From contig NZ_CP152376.1 of the NCBI RefSeq assembly GCF_038784515.1, forward strand, positions 992,001 through 1,056,000: 64,000 nt of DNA, written 5' to 3'. A program made the position numbers and the translations under genes. The DNA is from Rhodoferax sp. GW822-FHT02A01 (GTDB taxonomy: Bacteria > Pseudomonadota > Gammaproteobacteria > Burkholderiales > Burkholderiaceae_C). Shown in pieces: positions 34,357 through 44,653 of this stretch. The notes beneath the pieces are model-generated. The model was not told the DNA's origin. It did no database searches and saw only the letters and a list, made by a program, of their open reading frames with translations. Numbering within the stretch: position 1 is the stretch's first letter; each line of letters begins with the position of its first letter.

Positions 34357-36051
34357 TCACGCAGACTTCGCTTCGACAATATTGAGCTCCTTCATCATCA
34401 TCTCTCGCATCACGAACTTCTGAATCTTCCCGGTGACCGTCATGGGAAAGCTCTCGACGAAGCGGATATATCGAGGAATCTTGAAATGTGCGATCTGCCC
34501 TTGACAGAACTCTCTCAAGTTCTCCTCGCTGAGCGTAGCGCCATCACGAAGGACCACCCATGCGCAAAGCTCTTCGCCGTACTTCTGATCCGGGACTCCG
34601 ATCACCTGCACGTCCTGAATGACGGGGTGGCGGTATAGAAACTCCTCTATCTCGCGCGGGTAGACGTTCTCACCTCCACGAATCACCATATCTTTGATGC
34701 GACCCGCGATGTTGACGTATCCGTCCACATCCATGACGGCAAGGTCACCCGAGTGCATCCAGCCCTCTTCGTCGATAGCCTCGGCAGTCTTTGCTGCATC
34801 TGCCCAGTACCCGCGCATTACGGAATACCCGCGCGTGCAAAGCTCACCCACCTCACCAACGGGCAAAATCTCTCCGGAATTTGGGGCGATGACCTTCAAC
34901 TCCAGGTGAGGCAGCACTTTCCCGATAGTCGAAACCCGTTTCTCAAGCGGAGTGTCCGTAGTGCTTTGGCAGCTCGCGGGACTCGTTTCCGTCATGCCAT
35001 ATGCGATCGTAACTTCGTTCATATGCATCTCGCTCACGACACGCTTCATTACTTCGATAGGGCAAGGCGAACCCGCCATGACTCCCGTGCGCAGCGTAGA
35101 TAGATCGAATTCCTTGAAGCGTGGATGGTCAAGTTCGGCAATAAACATGGTCGGCACACCATGAAGCGCAGTACACCGCTCGTTCTGTACAGACTGCAGA
35201 ACGGACACGGGTTCGAACGCATCATTCGGATACACAATGGCCGATCCGTGCGTCAAAGCAGCTAAGTTTCCAACCACCATGCCGAAACAGTGATACAGAG
35301 GCACCGGAATGCACAACCGGTCATCCGGGGACAACCGCATTGCCTCGCCAATGAAGAATCCGTTGTTCAGTACGTTGCGATGGGTAAGTGTCGCCCCCTT
35401 TGGAGAGCCGGTCGTTCCACTCGTGAACTGAATGTTAATTGGATCCGTGTTGCGTAATCTTGCGCTTACAGCTTCTACGCATTGGTCAGCAGGGTCGCCC
35501 ATTGCCAACAGATCCGAGAAGCGCAGAAATCCAGGAACCCTATCGCAACTAATCTGGATGACGGTTTTCAATGACGGTAGTTTCGCTGATTCAAGGTGTC
35601 CGAGCGCTGTGCCATCTAGCTCGGGAGCGAGACTTCGGATCATTTCCAAATAGCTGGTCGTCTTAAAGGACGGCATTGTGATCAAAGCCTTGCATTCAAC
35701 TTTGTTTAGCGCGTACTCTAACTCCGACACTCGATACGCCGGGTTGAAGTTGACAAGTGTCATCCCAGCTTTGGCAGTAGCGAGCTGGGTAACGAGCCAT
35801 TCGGCATTATTGTGCGACCAAATTCCGATGCGGTCACCCGGCTCCAGGCCGGCCCTAAGCAATGCGCTCGCCATCCGGTTGACTTCGCGCTGCAGCTCAA
35901 CATAGGTGCGCCGGATGTTCTGGTGACAGGAGACCAGCGCTTCCTTCTCGGGAAACTTCATGACCATTTCGTCGAAGAGGTTTCCAATTGTCTGCTCAAT
36001 CAATGGCCTATCCACTGCGCCACATGAATAGCTGTTCGTGAGTACATTCAT
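34357..36051 (-). CDS. AMP-forming acyl-CoA synthetase (fatty-acid or aryl acid CoA ligase)
   Basis: The enzyme of about 564 residues has the ANL-superfamily motifs: [20 protein letters not shown] (P-loop), [52 protein letters not shown] and the catalytic lysine in [13 protein letters not shown]. It activates a carboxylic acid to its CoA ester via the adenylate. I prefer ATG 36051 (GGAG upstream) over 36090. It is the last gene of the indolepyruvate oxidoreductase operon, 200 bases after the transporter, and probably activates the imported acid. Confidence 0.88.
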   Translation of the reverse strand: MNVLTNSYSCGAVDRPLIEQTIGNLFDEMVMKFPEKEALVSCHQNIRRTYVELQREVNRMASALLRAGLEPGDRIGIWSHNNAEWLVTQLATAKAGMTLVNFNPAYRVSELEYALNKVECKALITMPSFKTTSYLEMIRSLAPELDGTALGHLESAKLPSLKTVIQISCDRVPGFLRFSDLLAMGDPADQCVEAVSARLRNTDPINIQFTSGTTGSPKGATLTHRNVLNNGFFIGEAMRLSPDDRLCIPVPLYHCFGMVVGNLAALTHGSAIVYPNDAFEPVSVLQSVQNERCTALHGVPTMFIAELDHPRFKEFDLSTLRTGVMAGSPCPIEVMKRVVSEMHMNEVTIAYGMTETSPASCQSTTDTPLEKRVSTIGKVLPHLELKVIAPNSGEILPVGEVGELCTRGYSVMRGYWADAAKTAEAIDEEGWMHSGDLAVMDVDGYVNIAGRIKDMVIRGGENVYPREIEEFLYRHPVIQDVQVIGVPDQKYGEELCAWVVLRDGATLSEENLREFCQGQIAHFKIPRYIRFVESFPMTVTGKIQKFVMREMMMKELNIVEAKSA

Positions 36052-36262
36052 ATCAAACTTAGTCTCCATTGAATAATTAGGCACAAACATCGCGATATTT
36101 CATGCCTGCCTCATAATTCGACCAACAAAGTAGGGACAGTCTGTCTTGCCTGCCGGAACAGCCAACGGTCATTGTGCAAGATCACGCCAACACCTTCATC
36201 AGGTTCGACAGAATTGAGTAAGCCCTCCCGGTTACTCCCTGCCCATCAGCCCACACTTGTGC

Positions 36263-37642
36263 TCAGGGACGAGCAGCAGCAATCGCCCGAGCGGAGACCG
36301 TCTTTGTCTCGCTGGCATCCAACACTTTCGAGGCGTCAATTGCTGACGCTGACCGGCGATGATCGATCAATGCCACCGCGATAGCGCCAACAAGTCCCGC
36401 CATCGCGATCGCAATGAAGTTTTGCTCAAGCGGCAGATGCATCGACATCAGCACGCCAATTCCGATCGGTGCCGAAATGCCGCCAGCACGTCCCACGCTC
36501 GATGCGAAACCGACTCCGGTCGAACGGATCGCCGCCGGATAAAACTGAGCGGCATACGCGTGTAGCACGATTCCGGTGCCGAGCGTGGAGGCACCGACGA
36601 CCGCGACGATCAGAGACAGCGGCTGCACTCCGTGGCCCAACATCGTCAGAGTAACCACAGACACTGAGAAGAAGATGCACAGAACCCACTTGATCTTAAG
36701 CTTGTCGCTGAGCCAGCCACCAAATATAGCTCCGACAATCGCTCCGCCGTTGTAAAGCAACAGGAAGTTCAGTGCAGAACCTACACTATACCCAGCCATC
36801 GCCATCAGTTTGACAAGCCATGTGCTCAATGCATACATCATGAACAGCACTGAGAAGAACGCCGCAGCAAACATGACCGTACTGAAGCTGCGGCCATCCT
36901 GAAACAACCTGCCAATAGACACTCCTTCAGCCTCGTTGTCGACAGGCACGAGAAAACGCACACCAGCGTGAAGCGGATGGCTCGGCGCAAGACGAGAAAT
37001 GATCGCACGAATGCGCGAATTGTCGTTTCGTATTAACAAAAACGGCAACGATTCAGGCATGAGCTTCAGAATGAACGGGATCAGCACAATTGGCGCACCA
37101 GCCGCAAAGAACACCGATTGCCATCCATATTTCTCAAGGAATTGCTTGCCCACCAATGTCGCAATTACGCTACCTACCGCATAGCCGCAAAGCATCGCTG
37201 TTGCGAGCAGGCCTCGCAGTTTCTTCGGTGCGAACTCCGACACATGCGCTGTCGAACAAGGAAGAGCACCGCCGATACCGAGCCCCGCGATAAATCGCAG
37301 CACACTAAAGGTGAGGGGATCGTGCGCCATACCTGCTGCAGCTGTGAAAACACTGAAGAGGAGAACTGAGATCGAAAGTGCCCAGCGTCGGCCAATATGG
37401 TCGGCGAGCATACCCATTCCCACTGCGCCAAACATCATGCCGAACAAGGCAGAGCTCGCCATGAAACCGGCCGTCGTTGGATCGACATTCATACCGCTCA
37501 TGATGGCCGGTAGTGCAATCCCGGCGACAGCCAAATCATAACCGTCTGCGACGATGATCACCGCACACAGAAAGAGAACAGTGGCGTGAAAGCGGTTGAA
37601 TCTGGCTTCGTCTACAAGCTTGTGGACATCAATAGTATTCAT
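36263..37642 (-). CDS. MFS transporter, aromatic acid:H+ symporter (AAHS) family
   Basis: The 459-residue protein has twelve predicted membrane helices, the AAHS-typical DGYDLAVAGIALPAIM in helix 1, the MFS loop signature GMLADHIGRRWALSISVLLF, and a second GGWLSDKLKIKW between helices 8 and 9. Relatives import benzoate, vanillate or gentisate-type acids. It lies between an enoyl-CoA hydratase-like gene and an acyl-CoA synthetase gene, which fits uptake followed by CoA activation. The exact acid is unknown. Confidence 0.88.
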   Translation of the reverse strand: MNTIDVHKLVDEARFNRFHATVLFLCAVIIVADGYDLAVAGIALPAIMSGMNVDPTTAGFMASSALFGMMFGAVGMGMLADHIGRRWALSISVLLFSVFTAAAGMAHDPLTFSVLRFIAGLGIGGALPCSTAHVSEFAPKKLRGLLATAMLCGYAVGSVIATLVGKQFLEKYGWQSVFFAAGAPIVLIPFILKLMPESLPFLLIRNDNSRIRAIISRLAPSHPLHAGVRFLVPVDNEAEGVSIGRLFQDGRSFSTVMFAAAFFSVLFMMYALSTWLVKLMAMAGYSVGSALNFLLLYNGGAIVGAIFGGWLSDKLKIKWVLCIFFSVSVVTLTMLGHGVQPLSLIVAVVGASTLGTGIVLHAYAAQFYPAAIRSTGVGFASSVGRAGGISAPIGIGVLMSMHLPLEQNFIAIAMAGLVGAIAVALIDHRRSASAIDASKVLDASETKTVSARAIAAARP

Positions 37643-37804
37643 ATAATCTCCTCAAATAATTTGCCCAAATATGGAACTGGTCCAGTTTTCAGAGCTGTTT
37701 TTAAATGTCTTTCGGGATGGAACGTCCCTGCCTCAGGGTACGGCAAGGAAGGCATCTTTAACACGTGATGCCTGCAACGGGGAAAACGCAGTTTGCGCGT
37801 TGGC

Positions 37805-38581
37805 CTATTTGCGCTTGTGCATGATTTCTTGTCGGCGTCTGTCTTGAGCCTTGCGGTTGCCGAGATCGCTCATGCCATTTGGCAGTAGGGCATCCAAGGC
37901 AATGGTGCGCTCATCAATCTGCTTGTTCGTTGCGTCCTGTAGAGCCATCTTGGACATCGCGTAGGCGACATTGCAGTCGGAAGTGATACAGCGCGCATAG
38001 CGGATAGCCGTGGACAGAAGCTGGTCCAGCTCCACCACTTCGTGGAAGAAGCCCAGACGCTGCGCCTCTTCCAAGCCGTACAGTTCGCCACGCAAGGTAG
38101 TCAGTGCGCCGACCTGGTCGCCTAATGCGTACTTGATGATCTCCACATAGGCAGCTGGCATGGGAATGCCAATGGGGACTTCATTGAGGCCGAATTTCGC
38201 GGGCTTTCGGGCTGCGACTCGGAAATCGCAGTCCAGAGCGGTAATCAGGCCACCCGCAATGGCGTGGCCGTTGATGGCCGCAACCGTTGGCCTCGGATAC
38301 CGGAAAATGCGAAGATTAGTCTCACGGTAGGCCTTGTACCACTCGCGAATTTTTTCGTGATTGCCGCTCCCGAAGATCTCGAAGCTGTACTGGAAGTCGA
38401 TTCCTGCAGAAAACGCATCACCTTGACCCGTTAAGACAACTGGCAACGCACTGAATTCTCTCTCGAGGCGATCGAACGCACTGTGCAAGTCGGCGAAGAA
38501 CTGATCGTTCTGTACGTTGACCTTGTTGGTGTTCATGCGCACGATGGCGCAATCATCAATGACTTCAATATTCCATGCCAT
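37805..38581 (-). CDS. enoyl-CoA hydratase/isomerase family protein, atypical
   Basis: The 258-residue crotonase has the oxyanion-hole regions GDAFSAGIDFQYSFEIFG and INGHAIAGGLITALDCDFRV and the FGLNEVPIGIPMPAAY region. The usual GGTQRL stretch after the catalytic-site Glu is replaced by MPAAYVEI, so it may not be a classical hydratase. It follows the amidohydrolase gene by 42 bases in the same operon. Confidence 0.85.
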   Translation of the reverse strand: MAWNIEVIDDCAIVRMNTNKVNVQNDQFFADLHSAFDRLEREFSALPVVLTGQGDAFSAGIDFQYSFEIFGSGNHEKIREWYKAYRETNLRIFRYPRPTVAAINGHAIAGGLITALDCDFRVAARKPAKFGLNEVPIGIPMPAAYVEIIKYALGDQVGALTTLRGELYGLEEAQRLGFFHEVVELDQLLSTAIRYARCITSDCNVAYAMSKMALQDATNKQIDERTIALDALLPNGMSDLGNRKAQDRRRQEIMHKRK

Positions 38582-38622
38582 GTGGTGTCTCCTTTAGTTG
38601 ATGTAAAAAACGGCCGTTGGAT

Positions 38623-39456
38623 CTAATCTTTCAGTTTGAAAGCGCGACGTGCGTTACCCGCGTGGAAGAGGGAAAGCGCATCTTCCCCGAGCCCCAAAGC
38701 TTGGATGTCCTTAAGGCATTCCGCAGGGGTAAGCATCGGATAGTTGGTGCCGAACATCACCTTGTGCTTTCCGGAACCGACCATGTAGGCGACAAGTTCC
38801 GGCGGGAATCGGGATGCTTTATAGGCAGAGGTATCGACGTACACGTTAGAGTGTTTCATCATGAGCGATATCATCTCGTTCACCCATGGGAATCCGATGT
38901 GCCCGCCAACGATGCGCAACTCAGGAAATTCGTGCGCGACGTTATCTAAGTAAGGGATTGGTCGCCCAGGCTCCGAAGGTCTCATTGGCCCGGCATGGCC
39001 CACTTGCAGGCAGAACGTGATGTCGAGCTCGACACACTCGGCATAGAGTGGGTAGTACCTGCGGTCATCGGGAGGTAGCCCCCACAGCCAGGGCAGAACA
39101 CGAAGGCCCTTAAATCCGAACTGCTTAACGCATCGCCGTAGCTCTCTCACCGCTTCCATCGGCCTGTTGATGTCGACAGACGCAACGCCGACTAAATATC
39201 CGGGGTGCGCATTAACCGCAGCGGCCACTTCGTCATTCGTGATCATTTGCCCCCCTGGCCCCCACCAGGCACTCGCGATCGCCCGCGTGACGCCTTGCTC
39301 GCGAAACGTTTGAAGCGCCTCGTCGTGAGTAATGTCCGGATTGTCCTTCGCCACAGCTCGCCAAGCAGTCGGCCACCGGCGCAGTGAGTCGAACATCGGG
39401 TTGAGCAAGTATGCGCTATTTGGAAGTTGCATCCAAGCGTCGACAATTTCGGTCAT
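38623..39456 (-). CDS. amidohydrolase_2 family protein lacking the N-terminal HxH motif
   Basis: The protein of about 277 residues has the TIM-barrel features of the ACMSD/amidohydrolase-2 family: GFKGLRVLPWLWGLPPDD, TFCLQVGHAGPMRPSEPGRP, LRIVGGHIGFPWVNEM and VMFGTNYPML. The usual metal-binding HxH at the N-terminus is replaced by VDAWMQ. Family members are decarboxylases or hydrolases of carboxylic acids. ATG 39456 directly precedes the domain; the frame to 39570 adds unrelated sequence. It is fourth in the indolepyruvate oxidoreductase operon. Confidence 0.8.
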   Translation of the reverse strand: MTEIVDAWMQLPNSAYLLNPMFDSLRRWPTAWRAVAKDNPDITHDEALQTFREQGVTRAIASAWWGPGGQMITNDEVAAAVNAHPGYLVGVASVDINRPMEAVRELRRCVKQFGFKGLRVLPWLWGLPPDDRRYYPLYAECVELDITFCLQVGHAGPMRPSEPGRPIPYLDNVAHEFPELRIVGGHIGFPWVNEMISLMMKHSNVYVDTSAYKASRFPPELVAYMVGSGKHKVMFGTNYPMLTPAECLKDIQALGLGEDALSLFHAGNARRAFKLKD

Positions 39457-39481
39457 TTCATTTACTTCAAAAACTTTGCAT

Positions 39482-40204
39482 TCATGTGGATGAAATCTGC
39501 GCCGCCTTTGGTCGAAACTCCGCATCGAAGTCGTCCAAGCTGGGCATGGGAAGGATCGCGCGACTCTCAATGTTTTCGATTTCGTAGAAGAGCTTCATGA
39601 GCATGCTCGTACGCTCCGTGCTTTCCACGTAGGGCACGTGATATGCGAAAAATGGCTCATAAACGGAGTAACCGACGTACCCAAGGGTGCCTTGCAATAG
39701 GTGCTTCAGCATGCTCTTCAGGTCGCCATGAATAGAATTGGGACCAAACATATAGTCTCGCCCTCCCAGGGACGAAACGACCATAGCGTGTTTGCCGCGC
39801 ATGCCGCCGCGGTCGTACACGCGCGTTCCTCCGTAAAAGACACCCGACAGAAACACCCGGTCGATCCATCCCTTGAGTTGGGCTGGCACCGAATACCAGA
39901 ATATTGGAAAAACCAGCACGAGCAGATCGGCACTACGCACGGCTTCGACTTCGGCTGCAATTTGTGGATCGATCGTCTTGTTCTCCCAAGCACTTCGCTG
40001 CTCAAGGGGGTAGACAAGATAGTCTGAGCGAGACCGGGTGCCGAAGTCGGCTGCACTCGCCACCGCATTAAAGTTGATTTCCGTCAGGTCCGTGACACTG
40101 GTCTGCCAGCCGTGCTTCTCCAAGGCCTCCGTAGTGAAGTCGCGCATCGACGCGACGAACGAGTTCGGCTCAGGATGCACGTAAACAATATGAGCGCGTT
40201 TCAT
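39482..40204 (-). CDS. NAD(P)H:quinone oxidoreductase-like flavoprotein
   Basis: The 240-residue flavodoxin-fold protein has HIVYVHPEPNSFVASMRDF at the N-terminus, LLVLVFPIFWYSVPAQLKGW (FMN-site loop) and DRVFLSGVFYGG, as in the NQO1/MdaB family. It transfers two electrons from NAD(P)H to quinones or similar acceptors. Its start codon overlaps the stop of the preceding crotonase gene (TAATG). In this operon it may reduce an aromatic or quinoid intermediate; that is inferred. Confidence 0.87.
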   Translation of the reverse strand: MKRAHIVYVHPEPNSFVASMRDFTTEALEKHGWQTSVTDLTEINFNAVASAADFGTRSRSDYLVYPLEQRSAWENKTIDPQIAAEVEAVRSADLLVLVFPIFWYSVPAQLKGWIDRVFLSGVFYGGTRVYDRGGMRGKHAMVVSSLGGRDYMFGPNSIHGDLKSMLKHLLQGTLGYVGYSVYEPFFAYHVPYVESTERTSMLMKLFYEIENIESRAILPMPSLDDFDAEFRPKAAQISST

Positions 40205-40941
40205 TAGATAACCTCCGTTGCTTTCCGACTGCGACCGACGGCCGCGTTGATCTCAATCACCTCTTCGTCTATGCGTCGGTGATACTCACTGCTTGGATGC
40301 AGCCAATCCTTGATGCACCGAAGAATTACGGGATCCTTCGATGCGAGAAACTTTGCACGTTCAAGGGCTCGGCCATAGACTTCAGCGTTTGAAGAGAGCT
40401 CTGCTACGAGTCCCCACTGATATGCCTCGGCACCCGTGAACTTCTCACCACCGAGGAGCAGACGCTTGGCACGCGAAAATCCAATGGCACGCTGCAAAAG
40501 CAGCGTACTAGCTGCTTCCGGAACAATGCCCAGGTCGATGAAGGGAAGCCTGAAAACACTGTCAACACTCGTCACTACCCAGTCTGCGTGCAGTAGCCAG
40601 GTTACACCGATCCCGGTGGCGGAGCCATGCGCAGCAATCACGACAGGTTTCCTCACGTCGGCAATGGTGTGTAGGAAGATCGGTACAGGATCTTGCGACT
40701 GCTGGGGCCATTCTTCGAAGGACTTCAAGTCATGTCCTGCGCAAAATACATTACCCGTCCCCGTCACCAGGATGGATCGCACGTCGTCTCTTTGGTCCGC
40801 CGCTTTCAGAGCATCGGCGATAGCCGCAAACATGGGCATCGTCAGTGCGTTTCGCTTTTCAGGCCGATCAATACAGATATGCCATACCCCGTCTTGAACA
40901 CTACATTTGACGAATTCAATGGTTCTCTCAGTCACGACCAT
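40204..40941 (-). CDS. enoyl-CoA hydratase/isomerase, PE-A-S type
   Basis: The 245-residue crotonase has GNVFCAGHDLKSFEEW, AHGSATGIGVTWLLHADWVV and LPFIDLGIVPEAASTLLLQR. The VPEAAST segment is typical of enoyl-CoA isomerases and related hydratases rather than short-chain crotonase. It overlaps the oxidoreductase gene by ten bases and the quinone reductase gene by one, so all three are co-translated. Confidence 0.88.
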   Translation of the reverse strand: MVVTERTIEFVKCSVQDGVWHICIDRPEKRNALTMPMFAAIADALKAADQRDDVRSILVTGTGNVFCAGHDLKSFEEWPQQSQDPVPIFLHTIADVRKPVVIAAHGSATGIGVTWLLHADWVVTSVDSVFRLPFIDLGIVPEAASTLLLQRAIGFSRAKRLLLGGEKFTGAEAYQWGLVAELSSNAEVYGRALERAKFLASKDPVILRCIKDWLHPSSEYHRRIDEEVIEINAAVGRSRKATEVI

Positions 40942-43900
40942 GCTCCTTCCAGGTAACGTCCGTAGGCCAATGGCTCCGACGGATCCATCGGAGGGATGTC
41001 TTTACCGGTGATCTCGCCAAGCAGAACACGTTGACGTTCACGGCCCTCCGCGAGGGCTTTCAACTTCACGTGTCCAAATCCGCGGATCTGTTCGGGAATA
41101 CGCGCAAGCTCTAGGCACTTCTTCGGTTGGACCTCGATGAACGGCAGCGTTGCTTTGATGCCGAACTTGTATTCCTCGATCAGTGTGCGCTCCATCCTGC
41201 GCTCGTGCGTGTACCCGAACGGATCGAACAGAGTGCCCCGCAGAAACTTCAGCTTCGCAAGGCCCCCAAAAACCGATGCCATCCAACCGCCGTATAGCTG
41301 CTTGCGCGGCAGGCCATCCGTGCCGCGACGTGCAAAAAGGGGCGGGGCCAGGGAGAACCGCACCTTGTACTCGCCATCGAACTGGCTTTCGATCAGATTG
41401 CGCAGCTGCGCAGACGAATGCATACGCGCCACTTCGTACTCGTCTTTGTACGCCATCAGCTTGAAGAGATTCTTTGCGACGACCTGCTCATAGCCGTCCG
41501 GCTTTCGGATTTTGGACGATTGCACCGTCTGCAGAAAATCACCGTACAACTTTGCATAGTTGCTCCCCTGGTAGGCCACGAGTCGAGTGCGCCGATCCTC
41601 CACCAGTTGCGATACATCATCTTTGTCGACCCTCGGGATCCATTGAACCACTGAGGTGGATTTCGCCACGAGCCGGTCTGGGGACGAAACGTACTGCCGA
41701 CCGATCTTGAACGCCCGCAAGTTGGCATCCACGGCCTGTCCATTTAACTCGATCGCGCGGCTCAGCGCATCGAGCGAAAGCGGCACCTGACCGGCCTGCC
41801 ACGCCGCACCCAGCATGATCATATTGGCGTAGACGCTGTCCCCGCAGTAGCGCACCGCGATGTCATTTGCTGGAATCTTGGCGAGACTATCTGCTGAGCA
41901 CGCCTGCTCTAAGGTGGCCCACAGCGCATCGTTCGGCATATTGAAGTCGCCGTTGCGCTGGAAATCGGAGGTGGGCGCGACGTTGGCGTTCACCAGGGCA
42001 CGGCAATCGGACTTTAGCCTACTGATGGAATCCGGATGTGCACTTACGACCAGATCGCCGCCAATGAGTGCATCGGCCGCACCGTCCGGTATGCGGGGCG
42101 CGTAAATGTCCTCTGCCGACGCAGCGATTCGCACATGACTCCACACTGCGCCGCCCTTTTGGGCCAAGCCGGCCATATCCATCACGGAGCAGTGCATGCC
42201 CTGCAAGTGCGCCGCCATGCCTAGAATGTTGCCGATCGTCAGCACACCTGTGCCGCCGATGCCGTTGACCAGTACAGCGTAGCTGGTTTGCAACGCGGGA
42301 AGTTGGGGATGGGGAGGCTCAGGCCAGACTGCCGGATCGCCCTCTGAGCCGGCACCGGAATCGACTGGCTTCTTGCGCAAAACTCCGCCATCCACAGCCA
42401 CAAAACTAGGACAAAAACCGTCGGCACAGGAGTAGTCCTTGTTACAAGACGACTGATTGATCTGGCGCTTACGGCCCAGTGGTGTGTCCAACGGCTCTAT
42501 CGAAACGCAGTTGCTCTTTACGGTGCAGTCCCCACAACCTTCGCACACCTCCGGGTTGATGACGTAGCGGATGGAAGGATCCGGATACTTGTTGCGCTTA
42601 CGGCGGCGGCGCTTTTCAGCGGCACACGTTTGGTCGTAAACCAGCGCGGTGACCTGCGGCAGTTCGCGCAGTTCGCGCTGTACTGCATCCAAATCACGCC
42701 GGTGATGGAAGGTCGTAGCGGGCGCGAACGCTGATTCATACCCCTTATATTTCTCGATGTCGTCACTGACGACCACGACGCGCGCCACGCCTTCAGCATA
42801 TAGCAGGTGCGTTAGCATCGGCGCCGTGAGCGGTCCGTCATGCGGCTGTCCGCCAGTCAGTGCTGTGGCGTCGTTGAACAGGATCTTGAACGTAATCGGT
42901 GTCTTGGCCGCAACGGCCTGACGAATGGATAGCGAGCCCGAATGAAAGAACGTACCATCGCCCATGTTGGCGAACATATGCGGCCGTTTAGAGAAGCGAC
43001 TTTGCCCCACCCAGGGAGCACCTTCGCCGCCCATGTGCGTGTAGCTCTCTGTGCGGCGGTCCATCCAATTGGCCATGTAGTGACAACCGATACCTGCCGT
43101 GGCTCGCGAACCTTCCGGTACTTTGGTTGAGCTGCTGTGTGGGCAGCCAGAACAGAAGTACGGCGTGCGCATGAGAGGCGTCTGGAGCTTTCCCATTTCT
43201 GGCACAGAGAGCGTCAGGTATCCGTCCATGCCTGCGGCGTGCAGCCGTGCCCGCAACGCCGCCGCAATGTCCATGGGCCCGAGTTCTGCGTCTCCGCGCA
43301 AGAGTCGCTGCTCCTGCGGAATCTCGAACTCCCCGCATTGGGGGCCGCCACTGGACTTTCCCACGATCAGTGGCGCTTTCTCGCCGCTTGCCGCCAAGGG
43401 ATAAAGGATGTCCTTGACCTGCTGCTCGATCAGAGCGCGCTTCTCTTCGACCACGAAGATCTCGTCAAGGCCCTTTGCGAATTCGCGAATGATCTGCGGC
43501 TCTAGAGGCCAGACCATGCCCAACTTCAAAAGGGCGATGCCCCTGGTGGCCAATTCCTGCTCGCCAATGCCGAGCATTGCCAGGGCCTCGCGCACATCAT
43601 TGTAGGGCTTGCCGCCAGCAATGATGCCAATGCGCGCACCTGCATCCTTGGACACGATTCGGTTTAACCCGTTGGCACGACAGTAGGACAGCGCCAAAGG
43701 TAGCTTTGAGCGCACAATCCGCGGCTCCTGCGTTGCCCAAACATCGGGCCAGCGGATGTGCACGTCTTCCGTCGCCTTGAAATCCTCAGGCGGTCTGCAT
43801 ACAACTCGGAAAGGATCGACATCTGCAATTGAAGTCGTTTCTACGATGTCCCCTACACACTTGAGCCCAATCCATAGGCCCGACACACGGCTCATCGCCC

Positions 43901-44489
43901 ATCCGTGAATCCCGAAGTCGAGGTATTCCTGTACATTGCTCGGATACAGGATGGGAATGAATGACGCTACAAGTAACTGCTCGCTCTGGTGCGCGAATGA
44001 GGACGACTTGGCAGTGTGGTCATCGGCAGCCAGTACGAGTGCCCCTCCATGGGGAGAGGTTCCGGCTGCATTTGCATGCTTGAGGGCATCCCCGCTTCTA
44101 TCTACGCCCGGCCCTTTTCCATACCACATCGCGAACACACCGTCGACTGTGGCTTCCTCTGGACGCTGCATCAACTGCTGGGTTCCCCAGCATGCAGTCG
44201 CCGCTAAGTCTTCGTTGAGACCCGGGATGAACTCGATCTGCTTTTCCTTGAGAAGCTTTTGGATCCCCCAGAGCACCTGATCGAGGCCTGACAGCGGCGA
44301 TCCGCGATAGCCACTGACGAACCCAGCGGTATTCAAACCTGCCGCACGGTCGCGTTCGCTTTGATTAAGCAGCAGTCGAACCAGCGCCTGTGAACCGCTG
44401 ATATAGGCAGAACCGCGATCTAACTGGTATCGGTCTTCGAGCTTCGCCGGACGCAGCAACGACCCCGTCGTTGGTGCAACCTCAGACAT
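40932..44489 (-). CDS. indolepyruvate ferredoxin oxidoreductase family protein (fused subunits)
   Basis: The 1185-residue fusion has an N-terminal pyrimidine-binding domain (GYRGSPLSGLDQVLWGIQ, MWYGKGPGVDRSGDAL), a thiamine-diphosphate domain (YFCSGCPHSSSTKVPEG, FANMGDGTFFHSGSLS), iron-sulfur cysteines (CEGCGDCTVKSNC near residue 643, CNKDYSCADGFCPSF) and a C-terminal gamma-type domain (VNGIGGTGVLTIGNILGMAA). It decarboxylates aryl- or branched 2-oxo acids to acyl-CoA, passing electrons to ferredoxin-type carriers. ATG 44489 has GGAGG six bases upstream; the frame to 44561 is longer without support. It heads a seven-gene operon and carries a shared motif 165 bases upstream. Confidence 0.92.
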   Translation of the reverse strand: MSEVAPTTGSLLRPAKLEDRYQLDRGSAYISGSQALVRLLLNQSERDRAAGLNTAGFVSGYRGSPLSGLDQVLWGIQKLLKEKQIEFIPGLNEDLAATACWGTQQLMQRPEEATVDGVFAMWYGKGPGVDRSGDALKHANAAGTSPHGGALVLAADDHTAKSSSFAHQSEQLLVASFIPILYPSNVQEYLDFGIHGWAMSRVSGLWIGLKCVGDIVETTSIADVDPFRVVCRPPEDFKATEDVHIRWPDVWATQEPRIVRSKLPLALSYCRANGLNRIVSKDAGARIGIIAGGKPYNDVREALAMLGIGEQELATRGIALLKLGMVWPLEPQIIREFAKGLDEIFVVEEKRALIEQQVKDILYPLAASGEKAPLIVGKSSGGPQCGEFEIPQEQRLLRGDAELGPMDIAAALRARLHAAGMDGYLTLSVPEMGKLQTPLMRTPYFCSGCPHSSSTKVPEGSRATAGIGCHYMANWMDRRTESYTHMGGEGAPWVGQSRFSKRPHMFANMGDGTFFHSGSLSIRQAVAAKTPITFKILFNDATALTGGQPHDGPLTAPMLTHLLYAEGVARVVVVSDDIEKYKGYESAFAPATTFHHRRDLDAVQRELRELPQVTALVYDQTCAAEKRRRRKRNKYPDPSIRYVINPEVCEGCGDCTVKSNCVSIEPLDTPLGRKRQINQSSCNKDYSCADGFCPSFVAVDGGVLRKKPVDSGAGSEGDPAVWPEPPHPQLPALQTSYAVLVNGIGGTGVLTIGNILGMAAHLQGMHCSVMDMAGLAQKGGAVWSHVRIAASAEDIYAPRIPDGAADALIGGDLVVSAHPDSISRLKSDCRALVNANVAPTSDFQRNGDFNMPNDALWATLEQACSADSLAKIPANDIAVRYCGDSVYANMIMLGAAWQAGQVPLSLDALSRAIELNGQAVDANLRAFKIGRQYVSSPDRLVAKSTSVVQWIPRVDKDDVSQLVEDRRTRLVAYQGSNYAKLYGDFLQTVQSSKIRKPDGYEQVVAKNLFKLMAYKDEYEVARMHSSAQLRNLIESQFDGEYKVRFSLAPPLFARRGTDGLPRKQLYGGWMASVFGGLAKLKFLRGTLFDPFGYTHERRMERTLIEEYKFGIKATLPFIEVQPKKCLELARIPEQIRGFGHVKLKALAEGRERQRVLLGEITGKDIPPMDPSEPLAYGRYLEGAWS

Positions 44490-44653
44490 GTCGCACCTCC
44501 CAATGCTGGGTACCGCAAACGGGTATGGCACTTGATTGTGCGTTGTGCGAGGCAGCCACACGCAGTGACAGGCTCATGGGGGGTCTCCTTGTTTCGTTGC
44601 TCGGCCCAGATACCGTTCCCCCAATTAACCGACAAACGGGCTTCTTCGTACAT

